Counted from the stretch's first letter, positions 54,198 to 63,390 are shown. The stretch is 64,000 nt of DNA from Bacteroides sp. (GCA_023665805.1 JAMPDJ010000007.1:1-64000); one strand, 5' to 3'. Made by a program: numbers and translations. The notes: generated from the letters alone by a model not told the origin.

Positions 54198-55760
54198 TTA
54201 GTCTTTGGAAAATCTCACTTTCACGTTTCGGTCCCCCGTACGTCCTTCCAGACCGACATGCTTGTTCTTCTTGAACCTTTTATCACCCTGGACCTCAAAT
54301 ATGATTGTCCTATATTTCCCATCCTTGAGAGTAAAACTATATGTTCCATCGGCGGCACTTTTGCCGAGCAGATCGCCCTTAAACATGTATTCCCGTCTGT
54401 CCATATCCATGCAATCGGAACTGTACGAGCCATATATATACACACCTCCCAACGGCGTTTCCAACAAGCGGCCGACATGCCTGTCGTATTCGCTGGCAAC
54501 ACATCTTCCCTTGAAGACAAAACCGACGTTATCCTTTTGGCTACGCAGCCGACCAGCCTCGTCCTTATAATATGTTTCGCCCGTTTCCCGAAACAAGGCA
54601 TCGTACCGCTGCGCAATGTCATCTATAAGGGAAAACAAAGCGTCCTTGTTTACACGTTTGTTGGAAGCGGAAATCTCATACAACTTGTCTGCGACCCTGT
54701 CCGTCTCAGCCTTGAACTCTGCCAATTCGCCCATCTTCCGGGCACACTCCAACGCAGTCTGCTTGTCGGCATCCGTTGCGCCATCCGCCTCGGCCGCGCT
54801 TTCATAGAAACGCCTTGCTGATGCATAGTCACGAGTCTGCTTATGGCTTTCTGCTTGATGCACCATTTCCTCGTAACGTGTTTTGAAGACAGTCTTGGTC
54901 TTGGTGAGAAGTACCACATTATATCTCAACTTACCCTTGCTGGCAAGGGTCCTGACCGCATCAGGGTCCACGACACGCTCGTTGGTATCTTCGCCCTTGA
55001 TGCTTATTCTGGTAACCTCTGACAATTTATCTTCGTTCTTAGCCTTAATTTCCTTCAAGGAGTCTATTTTTGCGTTCAATGTGTCCAGATGGCCGTCGGT
55101 AGCCGTCTTTATCAATTCATCATATCGTTTTTCCAATGAGTCTATGCGTGTCTCGTATAGCTCAATCGCATTACACAGCGTATTTATTGCATTCACGTTG
55201 ATAATAAGCGAATCTACATATATCCCGGCCTTGGAACGTCCGCTCTTCAGTTTCCCCTGCAAATCTTTGTTGAATTTCACCGTCAACCGGGTCTCGCTGT
55301 TAAATTCTATCAAAGCCCACCCGTTGCCATTACCTATGAATTGGCTGCCATCTGGAGCCAGTTCCATTGTGATAGGGTTATTCACCAATTCCACATCGAA
55401 ACGCACAGTCTTGTCAGGGAACAATTGTATCTGCCCGGTCTTTTCCGTGATAGTGGTTCCTTTGAACGCAATAGTGAAAACCCGTTTGTCACTTCCGTTG
55501 GATATGTCACATGCCATCCGGTATTCATATCCATCCTGCACCTTGACAGGTTCGTCACAGACAGGGTCCTCTTTGACAGAACTGGTTATCACCAATTCGG
55601 CCGATTGGGATTTGAAGACAATGGTTCCCTTGCCGTCAGGTGCTCCGGTACGAATCACCATGCCGGCCTTGTCTACAGTGATGACCGATTGCGCCTCGGC
55701 AGGCAATAAGCTTCCCACAAGCAGGCAAAACACCAATAATTGCAGTTTTCTTTTCATCAT
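54198..55760 (-). CDS. Exported protein with beta-rich N-terminus, coiled coil, helical repeats and carboxypeptidase-regulatory-like C-terminus (tubulin-like operon)
   Basis: A 520-residue protein. The first ATG with a signal peptide is at 55760 (MMKRKLQLLVFCLLVGSLLP); a GTG six bases upstream is the alternative. Residues about 24-190 are beta-rich. Residues 200-250 form a coiled coil (YETRIDSLEKRYDELIKTAT, IDSLKEIKAKNEDKL). Residues about 300-400 look like TPR-type helices (TRDYASARRFYESAAEADGA). The final 90 residues (GRCVASEYDRHVGRLLETPL, YSFTLKDGKYRTIIFEVQGD) resemble a CarboxypepD_reg-like beta-sandwich. It could be a periplasmic scaffold. No enzyme motif is seen. Confidence 0.6.
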   Translation of the reverse strand: MMKRKLQLLVFCLLVGSLLPAEAQSVITVDKAGMVIRTGAPDGKGTIVFKSQSAELVITSSVKEDPVCDEPVKVQDGYEYRMACDISNGSDKRVFTIAFKGTTITEKTGQIQLFPDKTVRFDVELVNNPITMELAPDGSQFIGNGNGWALIEFNSETRLTVKFNKDLQGKLKSGRSKAGIYVDSLIINVNAINTLCNAIELYETRIDSLEKRYDELIKTATDGHLDTLNAKIDSLKEIKAKNEDKLSEVTRISIKGEDTNERVVDPDAVRTLASKGKLRYNVVLLTKTKTVFKTRYEEMVHQAESHKQTRDYASARRFYESAAEADGATDADKQTALECARKMGELAEFKAETDRVADKLYEISASNKRVNKDALFSLIDDIAQRYDALFRETGETYYKDEAGRLRSQKDNVGFVFKGRCVASEYDRHVGRLLETPLGGVYIYGSYSSDCMDMDRREYMFKGDLLGKSAADGTYSFTLKDGKYRTIIFEVQGDKRFKKNKHVGLEGRTGDRNVKVRFSKD

Positions 55761-55791
55761 GGTCACTTTATGTTTATTGCAATTGAATGAT

Positions 55792-56811
55792 TCAGTTTAT
55801 CATATCCTCAACCGAGCTTATGTCAAAGATATCCTCCTCCGGCAGCATCTCCTTCTTGCCATCGGCAGTTTTCATATATGATGGTTGCCATGTCCTAACC
55901 TCAATGACAGGATTCTCCTCATCTGTGAAGTTCCACAACAGGAAAACATAACCCTCGTCACTATAACTGCTGGATTTCCACTCCTGGAACAGACGCACTC
56001 CATAGAAGTTGGGATTGTTGCGAGAACGTGTAATGCCAGGGCATCCGTTGCCATTGGAACCACCGCCAATTTCACTGAACTTCACATCAATGTATTTATT
56101 GCGCAGGAAAGCACGCCTCAGGTTACGCAGATATTCCTGCTTGGTCTGCCTGTTATAGACCACCTTGGAATTGGACACGCCGAAGTCATTGGGACGCGTC
56201 TTAATGACCTTGCCTGTAATTATCACGGCATCGTCACTGAATATCTTTTCCATGAAATCTATATCTTTGGTGCAATATGCCGTACGGAACTGCTCAATAT
56301 AGTCAAGTATCTTCATCCTACGCTCGGTTTCCACCACGGAGCCACAGCGTTCCATGCTCTCGGAGAGTTGGGCGTCAAGGGCAAAGCGGAAGTCGGTAAT
56401 AGTACCATTCTTGTCGAACTCCACCACGGCCTCCTGGTATGTGCCGCTGGTAAAGGCCTCGTCCTGAGGGTCCAAAATCAAGGGTATCTGCCGCAACAGA
56501 TATGAATTCTTCAGTGGCCAGCAACGATCGACCACCTCATCGTCGTCACAATAGAAATGTACAGTAGACCACAATGTAACCAACATGTTTTTGGCACGGT
56601 CGTTCATCTGCATGGCGGACGTGTTTATATCTCTTTTGGCATAGTATGCCTCGTTTATCTCGGTAAGCACACGTCCGAGATTGGTCTGCATTTTAGCAAT
56701 AACCTGCTGATTATTGAATCCTTCGTCGACAGTGATGGTCACAGTGATTGCATTCACACTCACGAACGCCATAAGCGCAATGATGCATACAAGTATCTTT
56801 TTCATAGTCAT
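55792..56811 (-). CDS. Exported NTF2/SnoaL-like protein (tubulin-like operon)
   Basis: A 339-residue protein with a signal peptide (MKKILVCIIALMAFVSVNA). The C-terminal half (about 180-320) has the NTF2-like pattern: a helix with YIEQFRTAYCTKDIDFMEKI followed by FSDDAVIITG, and strands such as SDEGYVFLLWNFTDEENPVI. Such domains bind small ligands or dimerise; catalytic residues are not evident. The N-terminal half is not assigned. The start overlaps the upstream gene by four bases (ATGA); an ATG at 56805 is also possible. Confidence 0.65.
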   Translation of the reverse strand: MTMKKILVCIIALMAFVSVNAITVTITVDEGFNNQQVIAKMQTNLGRVLTEINEAYYAKRDINTSAMQMNDRAKNMLVTLWSTVHFYCDDDEVVDRCWPLKNSYLLRQIPLILDPQDEAFTSGTYQEAVVEFDKNGTITDFRFALDAQLSESMERCGSVVETERRMKILDYIEQFRTAYCTKDIDFMEKIFSDDAVIITGKVIKTRPNDFGVSNSKVVYNRQTKQEYLRNLRRAFLRNKYIDVKFSEIGGGSNGNGCPGITRSRNNPNFYGVRLFQEWKSSSYSDEGYVFLLWNFTDEENPVIEVRTWQPSYMKTADGKKEMLPEEDIFDISSVEDMIN

Positions 56812-57530
56812 TTGATTGTCTTTACCTTGACTCCAATTGCTCCATTTCCCCTATAGTTTTCCAAGCTGTCGGGCTTACCCGTCTTAAGGTTCTTACGCTC
56901 ATTCCCGGCTGACAGTACGGCAAGTACGTTTCCTTCACGTGAAAACACGAACAGGACATATTGCTCGGGAGCCTTTAGCGCGCTCAACTTATTATAATCC
57001 GATATTACGCCCTGTTCCTTCTGTTTCTTCAACATGACGGCCAGTTGCCCGGTGTTAGCGGGTTTCAAGAATTCCAGCACAAGCTCATTGCTCAATCCAA
57101 AGTCTTTGACAGAAGATACATCAAGGGCATTTTGGTCAGCTGACATCGTGCCCGATACTTCGGTCACTTGTACATTATCCACCGGGATGATGTCACTTTT
57201 CTTTACATACATGAAAGCACGATACCAGTTACCACGAGGCAAGGTCACATTCTCGACACCATAGTTGGTGTTTGTTGTCACCACCTTGCTTGCTCCAGCA
57301 AACTTCTTCTGCGAATCCACCCACTGATTTATGTTCTGGTATAAAATTTCCTTAGCCAAATCTATGGCTGCCTGACGGTCAGACAATGTGGCTTCGCCAT
57401 AGATGTAGCTCGAACTTTTCTTGATGGAGTTTATTTCTTTCTTCTTGTTTCCCACATCGTCTTGCGCAAAAGCCGACATGGTTGCCAACATTAACACCAC
57501 GCAAGTGGTAATCTTCATTAAGTATCGCAT
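56808..57530 (-). CDS. Exported protein of unknown function (tubulin-like operon)
   Basis: A 240-residue protein with a signal peptide (ending SAFAQ near residue 23). The first mature segment (KEINSIKKSSSYIYGEATLS, then RQAAIDLAKEILYQNINQWV) resembles the start of LPP20/FlgT-type envelope domains, in which a strand is followed by a long helix; this is a weak similarity from pattern only. The C-terminal part is beta-rich (QYVLFVFSREGNVLAVLSAG). It is coupled by ATGA to the NTF2-like gene and starts 8 bases after the previous gene. Confidence 0.6.
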   Translation of the reverse strand: MRYLMKITTCVVLMLATMSAFAQDDVGNKKKEINSIKKSSSYIYGEATLSDRQAAIDLAKEILYQNINQWVDSQKKFAGASKVVTTNTNYGVENVTLPRGNWYRAFMYVKKSDIIPVDNVQVTEVSGTMSADQNALDVSSVKDFGLSNELVLEFLKPANTGQLAVMLKKQKEQGVISDYNKLSALKAPEQYVLFVFSREGNVLAVLSAGNERKNLKTGKPDSLENYRGNGAIGVKVKTIK

Positions 57531-57538
57531 ATTATTTC

Positions 57539-58654
57539 TTATTGGATTGTCTTGAATTCTCCCGCCTTGAATATGTTATCGGAGACATTGTGCAACGGTA
57601 TATAACAATATATGCGTGCACTGGCCACGTGATTCTCCGGAGCAATGATGGCCTCTTTCGGAATATCGATGCTCAAAAGATGTAGATAGCCGCCGGTTTC
57701 ATTGACCATAAACACAGTCCCCTTATATATGTCTTCGTCCTTGCTCTTCATCCCAAAGTAGGGCGTGCACCCTTCATTTACGCACAGTTGGTACCATCCC
57801 TTGTATGCCACCATAGCACTATCGGCGCGTAATCCATATTTGTCTATCTTTATTTTTACCCTCAACGTATGTGCCGACTCGTCCGAAAGCATGATATTGG
57901 ATATGCACTTCGACATGCGGCAGGAATCGTCTACCAAGGCCCATGCCTCGTGCTCGCTCCGACGAGTGTAGTAAACATCGTTCCTGACCATCGGACTGAT
58001 GAAGTTTTTACCCTGCTTGGTAAACTCCGTGCCTTTGGTCGGAAAACTCTCGTGTGTGGATTGCTTTTCCGTACAAACTACCCTGCGTATCTTCCGGAAC
58101 ATAATCTTCTCCAGTTCTATGGCATTGCAACCGGTCAATAGCTGATAGTCCATGTAGAATGACATTTCCAGACGCGTTTTGCCATTTACACGCCACGATA
58201 CCTTATAGACATGCCTGTCTATATGACTTTCAGAAAACGCAGCCGTCGTGTCTATGCTCATCGCATCTGCGGCACCACCCACTGTATAGTGTATTTTATC
58301 CCAAGCCATATACACACGTTCGTCCGCCCCCTCTGGCACCGCATTCTGTGCCAACAGATAACGTTCCAAAAAATCATACACAGGCAAAGGCCGTGCCGTA
58401 CGTATTTCTTGCGAAAAGAGCTGAAGCCCTATGTGTTCAACCTCGTTCCATTCATTCACACGTACTGTCAAGGCATGATTCCTGTAGCGGTAGCCATTAT
58501 GTACTCCCACACCCAAAGTGTCCAAATTGACAATCCCCACGTATTTGGCCAAACGTTCCAGCCCTTGGGTTGCAAAGCTTATGGCTTGTGCATGCACCCC
58601 AGACAAAACGACAATACCGAAGAACAACATTATCCTTTTCAGCAGCATGTGCAT
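57539..58654 (-). CDS. Exported protein of unknown function (tubulin-like operon)
   Basis: A 371-residue protein starting MHMLLKRIMLFFGIVVLSGV, a signal peptide ending near residue 23. The start at 58654 (or 58648) was chosen because the 15 codons upstream add Cys-rich, non-signal sequence. The mature part begins SFATQGLERLAKYVGIVNLD and includes YVGIVNLDTLGVGVHNGYRY, a central strand-rich region and DIPKEAIIAPENHVASARIY near the end. No family is recognised. It is 121 bases after the zinc-ribbon gene and 8 bases before the next. Confidence 0.6.
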   Translation of the reverse strand: MHMLLKRIMLFFGIVVLSGVHAQAISFATQGLERLAKYVGIVNLDTLGVGVHNGYRYRNHALTVRVNEWNEVEHIGLQLFSQEIRTARPLPVYDFLERYLLAQNAVPEGADERVYMAWDKIHYTVGGAADAMSIDTTAAFSESHIDRHVYKVSWRVNGKTRLEMSFYMDYQLLTGCNAIELEKIMFRKIRRVVCTEKQSTHESFPTKGTEFTKQGKNFISPMVRNDVYYTRRSEHEAWALVDDSCRMSKCISNIMLSDESAHTLRVKIKIDKYGLRADSAMVAYKGWYQLCVNEGCTPYFGMKSKDEDIYKGTVFMVNETGGYLHLLSIDIPKEAIIAPENHVASARIYCYIPLHNVSDNIFKAGEFKTIQ

Positions 58655-58775
58655 GTAACACTTTTGTTTTTCAGGCAGACAAGCAGCATTAAGCGGCAAA
58701 TGTCACCTTAAATCGTCAAGTTGATTCAGTTTGCATCCTTGTCCGGCGGCACAAAGGTCGCCGGACAAGGCATAT

Positions 58776-59525
58776 CTATCTCTTAATCTTTATCGTATTA
58801 CCGTCCTTCTTGTACAAGGTCACAAACGTGGCCTTGCCATTCTCAAAGACACCTTCAATTCGTTCACCCGGTTGAGCGACAATTTCTTTGGTACTTACCA
58901 CCTTTTGTGCCTTTGTGTAAGTAAGGACACCGGCACCATCGGGTTTTCCATTACGAATATCGCCCACGTACTTGCCATATTCGAAATTGAGAGTGCCTCT
59001 ACCGTTAATTGGCTCAGTATTTTTCGGTTCAGCTTTAGGCTGCGGCTCTTCTCTAACCTTGTCACTTACAGTAGCATCCGGAGCGGAAGAAGCATTATCT
59101 CCGCCATCGTGCTGCGGCTTTTGGGTAGTTTCGCCACCGGCTATCGTATCAGGGTCGGAAACAGTTTTACTTCCGCCACCAGACGTTTTTCGTGTGGTAG
59201 TCTTGCTACCGCCTCTCGTACTCGTACCGGAACTGGCAACAGCTTTGCCAGCACTATCGGATGCAGTGGAGTCATTACATAGAAGCAGGATACCGCCTAT
59301 GCCCAAAATAGCTACTACTGCAGAGCCGCCAATAACTTTCTTGCCATGTTTTTCCCACCATGTAAGGGGACGGCGACATTCGCGGAGAGACTTGCCACAC
59401 TCGGCACACACCAGTTCTTTACGTACAGGTATCTGTTGAACCTCTTTTGATTTGCATTTAGAACATCCATCATTCAAACAAACACCGTATCTGAAGCGTA
59501 AATGCTCATTTCTACTTGATGCCAT
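58776..59525 (-). CDS. Zinc-ribbon, single-pass membrane protein with MORN-like repeats (tubulin-like operon)
   Basis: A 249-residue protein. Residues 1-55 hold six cysteines, five of them in CxxxxCxxC and CxxC pairs (CLNDGCSKC near 16 and LVCAECGKSLREC near 39), probably zinc ribbons. A membrane helix follows (about 63-82, KKVIGGSAVVAILGIGGILL). A Ser/Thr/Gly-rich linker (about 85-175) leads to a MORN-type segment (GRGTLNFEYGKYVGDIRNGK, then PDGAGVLTYT, about 177-208). With no cleavable signal, the N-terminus should face the cytoplasm, leaving the MORN part outside. It lies 52 bases after the tubulin-like gene and is a natural bridge between that protein and the exported proteins that follow. 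Confidence 0.7.
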   Translation of the reverse strand: MASSRNEHLRFRYGVCLNDGCSKCKSKEVQQIPVRKELVCAECGKSLRECRRPLTWWEKHGKKVIGGSAVVAILGIGGILLLCNDSTASDSAGKAVASSGTSTRGGSKTTTRKTSGGGSKTVSDPDTIAGGETTQKPQHDGGDNASSAPDATVSDKVREEPQPKAEPKNTEPINGRGTLNFEYGKYVGDIRNGKPDGAGVLTYTKAQKVVSTKEIVAQPGERIEGVFENGKATFVTLYKKDGNTIKIKR

Positions 59526-59577
59526 AATTCTTGCTTATATATTAAATAGGTATATCATTTTGATTTTGGCAAACCTC

Positions 59578-62500
59578 CTACATCATTGGAGGTGGTGTAG
59601 CCCCTCCGGTAGGAGGCAGAGGAGGCATGCCAGGCGCAGGTGCAGGTGCAGGAGCAAACAGCGGCTGTAATTCAACGACTTGTCCGGCCATTGACCATGC
59701 CGGCATTCCTTCCATCCAAACCATGGACTGAGGTGTCAGTTGTCCGCCCTGTACCAGTTGTTTGCATACATCATAAGTGTACGGACCATAGTTTTGGCCA
59801 CCGAGAGATAGATAAAGACTAATCTGTGGAACTGCCTGTGGTGGCGGTGGCGGCAGAACAGGACCAGCGGCAGATGGTGGTGGAGGAGGCACAGAGCCGA
59901 CATGTGCGCTTCCAACTGGCACTGCTGCCGTGGGCATTGGGGATGACTGTGGAGCATTTACCGCAGAAGGCTGTCGAGCAGGCTCTGCCGCATGCACTTC
60001 CGCAGCCAGACGCTGTTGTATCTCCTCATCACTGAGAGCGAATAGCGATGGCAAAGACTTGCCGTTGCCCTCACTATGAAGCAATATGGCATTGTTAGCG
60101 TCAGCATTGGGGTTGCCTGTGTTCAGGAATTTATCATAGCGTGTCTTGTATGTAGCCATCCAATCTATGGCACGTATGGGGAAGCAGTATGATACTGTCA
60201 TCACACAGAGCTCGTCCACTCTCGGACTGTTTCTGTCCACGATAACATCCATTATGGAATTGCCCTGCTTGACAGAGGATCTGAATGCCTCTACCAATTT
60301 GTCGGCAAACTTGTTCAAGCCAGTAGCATCCTTATCCGGAGAGGGAATGGAGACGAAGATACATTTTTTGTTTGTGCTTGCCCGGTTCGTGGGACTGAGC
60401 GGTCCTTCGTTGTTACGCAGGTGCAACTGAATCTGGTCGTTGTTCAACTTAAGGAACGCGCCGCTCTGCGCCATGATATTGTAGGCAAAAGCCTTGATGT
60501 CGTCATCCGTCTTCAGTTTCTGCTGCAACTGTGCCAATATATTCATGCCCAGCACTTTGCTGTCGCTTGCAGGTTTATTGTCGTGCTTGGCCTTTACTAT
60601 TTCGGACAAACGCATGTCAAAGACATCTTTGATGTCGTCCACGGCAATCTCATTGGCCAACGCACCGAAGTTGGTGAATTCGCCCTGTGGCAGAATGGCC
60701 TCACGCAACTGGCGCGCTATGTTAGGCATATCGGTCTTGTCGGTTCTTATCTCCACCTCAAACTCCACCATTGCCTCGTCCTCGCTGACCTCTATGATGG
60801 CACTCTTGTAGTCTTCCAGTCCCTTGTTCACCTTTCGCTGTGCGGTGACCAGTTTCTCCGTCTCCTCTATTGCGTCATTTACCTTTTGGCTAAAAGCCAA
60901 AATATCGGCATCCATCTTGCCTATCTCCACGAATACCTTGGATGCCAGTTGCTTGGCAAACTCCCATGCCACCAACATGGTCTTTGCCGTGTAGTAGTCG
61001 GTGAGCAGGCTCTGATGCTCGGCATATCGGCGTGCACCCACGCCCACCATACGCTGCAGCAGTCCCAGACGGCTCCACTCGGAGACATTGTCCTTGCAAT
61101 CACGGTCATATGCCTCGTACTCTTCCTTAGCATCCTTGGACTTCGCTTCCAATTCGGTGCGGATATCTCCCATACGTTCCAACAAGAGTTTGGACACCTT
61201 TTGCAGTTCCGTAATGGAGACATCGCCCACCTTCCATTTCTCAAACAGTTGGGACTCTATCCTGTGACGTATCTCTTTGGCTATCTCCGGTATTGCCTTG
61301 GCCTTGCCTGCAAAGAAGGCCTCCACACCCTCCTCGCGGAAATGACTTGCATAAAACTCACCCATGATGTTGTCCAGTTCGTTCAACGGACAATCGGCAG
61401 CCTTGGCCTCCTCGGCATATCCTATGGCCTTATCATGCCAATAGTCGGAGAACAAAGGATAGTCCACATCAGAAGGCAGAACCTTCACCTCCTGCGTCAA
61501 GTGGCGGTCATCCAGCATCCAGTTGGAGAGATTGTCGGCATTCAGATACTCCTTGCGGTAATCCTTGTTGCGCTCCTCGTTGACAAAGCCCTGGTTCTCA
61601 CGCCAGTTATTGTACTTGAACTGATACAGAACGCTCTCTCCCACGGTGTATGTGATGTGTTTCAGTATACGCAGTTCGGGATACATCACACGCTTGATAC
61701 CGAAAGAATTCACTCTCTTGGTCCTGGCCACAGGCACACGTCGGCCCGCCCCGGCATTGGCAGCCTCGTCGTACTCCAGCGAGAAGCCTTCCATATTCTC
61801 GTACGTAAAGGCATCGCGTATGCCTCTGAACTGCTCATCCTCTGTGTTAACAAGAAATATTCTTGCAAAAACAAAATCGCTGACTATCTTGGGAAGCTCG
61901 GTAAAGGAGTTCACCGTCAGACCGTTTTCATTGACGTTACTATATATTGTCAAGCCATCGGCCACGCCCATTACCTTGTCAGAATAATAGTGAGCCTCAC
62001 CGTTATCCGTGACATCCTGCGGAAAAAAACGTCCTACCTGCAGGGCGTTAAGTTCGTTAAGGGCAGCATATCCATTCTGATAATATCGTCCCTGATCCAT
62101 ATTAGGAGAAGGCAAGTGCATCTCCGGCATCATGGCATATACAGAAATCACGGCATTGGGATATGCCTTACGTGTCTGTACTATGGCATCCACAATGGAA
62201 CCAGAACCTGTTCCGCCACACAAACCGGCAAATATATAAATGTATAATTGGTCTCCATTACCCGATACTTTTTCGCAACGTGCATAGGCATTGCGCAAAC
62301 TGTTGACATATCCCACAGCATTGGCAGCAAAAAGCAGTCTGCCCGCACGACGTTTCTGTCCGGCCGCAGCACCCAAAGGGCATATGGCAGACTTCACGGC
62401 AGAAACATTTTCCACTATGCCCTTGACAGACGGATAGTTGCCTATGTGTTCCAGGATGTGCTCCACGTTGACATCCTTGATGTAGAAGAACTCATTATTG

Positions 62501-62733
62501 GTGAACGAGGCATCCTGTCCCATCACCATACAGTCGCGACGTGCACGTCCTTCCTTTGGCATCATATCGTCCGTAGAGTCCACATATAGCAGAGCCACGG
62601 CATGCTTGCCACGCTCATCAGGCGTGGGAAACTCCTCGAACATTCGCATCTTGAATGCACGCAAAATCTTACCTCCTGTGCCTCCAAGTCCAACCAAGAT
62701 GTGGTTACCGGTACAATAATTCTTCTCTACCAT
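59578..62733 (-). CDS. Tubulin/FtsZ-superfamily GTPase with proline-rich tail and GYF_2-like domain
   Basis: A 1051-residue cytoplasmic protein. The N-terminus ILVGLGGTGGKILRAF (residues 12-27) and the tubulin signature GGTGSGS (173-179), between YIYIFAGLC and IVDAIVQTRKAYP, place it in the tubulin-like (Tubulin_2, PF13809-type) family. Residues about 380-900 are mostly helical with charged segments (ELEAKSKDAKEEYEAYDRDC) and no known domain. A proline-rich stretch (about 925-985) precedes a GYF_2-like domain (about 988-1035: GQNYGPYTYDVCKQL, MVWMEGMPAWS), and a second Pro-rich tail ends the protein. It may polymerise with GTP and recruit partners through the GYF domain. It is 30 bases after the small membrane-protein gene. 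Confidence 0.85.
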   Translation of the reverse strand: MVEKNYCTGNHILVGLGGTGGKILRAFKMRMFEEFPTPDERGKHAVALLYVDSTDDMMPKEGRARRDCMVMGQDASFTNNEFFYIKDVNVEHILEHIGNYPSVKGIVENVSAVKSAICPLGAAAGQKRRAGRLLFAANAVGYVNSLRNAYARCEKVSGNGDQLYIYIFAGLCGGTGSGSIVDAIVQTRKAYPNAVISVYAMMPEMHLPSPNMDQGRYYQNGYAALNELNALQVGRFFPQDVTDNGEAHYYSDKVMGVADGLTIYSNVNENGLTVNSFTELPKIVSDFVFARIFLVNTEDEQFRGIRDAFTYENMEGFSLEYDEAANAGAGRRVPVARTKRVNSFGIKRVMYPELRILKHITYTVGESVLYQFKYNNWRENQGFVNEERNKDYRKEYLNADNLSNWMLDDRHLTQEVKVLPSDVDYPLFSDYWHDKAIGYAEEAKAADCPLNELDNIMGEFYASHFREEGVEAFFAGKAKAIPEIAKEIRHRIESQLFEKWKVGDVSITELQKVSKLLLERMGDIRTELEAKSKDAKEEYEAYDRDCKDNVSEWSRLGLLQRMVGVGARRYAEHQSLLTDYYTAKTMLVAWEFAKQLASKVFVEIGKMDADILAFSQKVNDAIEETEKLVTAQRKVNKGLEDYKSAIIEVSEDEAMVEFEVEIRTDKTDMPNIARQLREAILPQGEFTNFGALANEIAVDDIKDVFDMRLSEIVKAKHDNKPASDSKVLGMNILAQLQQKLKTDDDIKAFAYNIMAQSGAFLKLNNDQIQLHLRNNEGPLSPTNRASTNKKCIFVSIPSPDKDATGLNKFADKLVEAFRSSVKQGNSIMDVIVDRNSPRVDELCVMTVSYCFPIRAIDWMATYKTRYDKFLNTGNPNADANNAILLHSEGNGKSLPSLFALSDEEIQQRLAAEVHAAEPARQPSAVNAPQSSPMPTAAVPVGSAHVGSVPPPPPSAAGPVLPPPPPQAVPQISLYLSLGGQNYGPYTYDVCKQLVQGGQLTPQSMVWMEGMPAWSMAGQVVELQPLFAPAPAPAPGMPPLPPTGGATPPPMM

Positions 62734-62763
62734 AATCTTTTTATTTATTTGTATAATTACTCT

Positions 62764-63390
62764 TTATCTTCTACGTGTACTTATATGCTGACGATGCCCC
62801 ATACCGGAAATACGAGGATAGGTTTCCATACCGGTTCTCCGACCATAGTTCCGTTCATGCCTAAGACGAGTTGTTCTATTATGCTTTGTCAAACTCCAGA
62901 TGCCAAGCACGCCAGCTATAACCACAAGAAACAAACACCATAAGAGTCGACGGACAATATAACCACGCATGAAAGACCTCAGTTCTTCAGCTATAGCAGC
63001 GGGCAACTGTTTGGCAGTGTAGCCAGAGAACTCCCCTCCGCCGACATAATATCCAAGCAATGGGAAGCGGTCTATGGATTGCTTGATAACTTCATCCGAT
63101 GCAAGCACCGACACCTCCTCACTGCCTTCATACAGATTATCAACGATTCCCGTCAACAACACCTCGTACTCGCCTACTGTATCCATCACTTTCAACGAAC
63201 CCACTATCAGAGTACATTGAACAGCCAACAGCAAAAAGAGGAGCGCCCCAATCAAGTAGGACCACACCGTAAAAAGTGCGTCTTTCCACCAACTCGTAAT
63301 TATAAACACGAACAGAGCCATGCATGACAAGGAAATCAACAATCCCCATATCAGGCTGCCTGCAGACATACTGATTATATCCCAAAACAT
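62764..63390 (-). CDS. Small integral membrane protein, first gene of the tubulin-like operon
   Basis: A 208-residue protein with N-terminal helices at about 10-33 and 38-68 (SLIWGLLISLSCMALFVFII; LIGALLFLLLAVQCTLIVGS). A soluble loop of about 75 residues includes VSVLASDEVIKQSIDRFPLL. A third helix lies at about 148-166 (LLWCLFLVVIAGVLGIWSL). The C-terminal tail is very basic (about 40 residues, HNRTTRLRHERNYGRRTGME) and probably cytoplasmic by the positive-inside rule. I do not recognise the family. It precedes the tubulin-like gene by 30 bases and might anchor it to the membrane. Confidence 0.65.
   Translation of the reverse strand: MFWDIISMSAGSLIWGLLISLSCMALFVFIITSWWKDALFTVWSYLIGALLFLLLAVQCTLIVGSLKVMDTVGEYEVLLTGIVDNLYEGSEEVSVLASDEVIKQSIDRFPLLGYYVGGGEFSGYTAKQLPAAIAEELRSFMRGYIVRRLLWCLFLVVIAGVLGIWSLTKHNRTTRLRHERNYGRRTGMETYPRISGMGHRQHISTRRR

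Noticed and set aside
59636..59655. GCAGGT tandem repeat considered as a regulatory repeat
   Set aside because: It encodes the Pro/Ala tail of the tubulin-like protein. It may be prone to slippage, but it is coding sequence.
60421..62247. 608-codon + strand open frame
   Set aside because: Antisense to the tubulin-like gene, whose GTPase motifs are unmistakable; the opposite frame has no recognisable feature.
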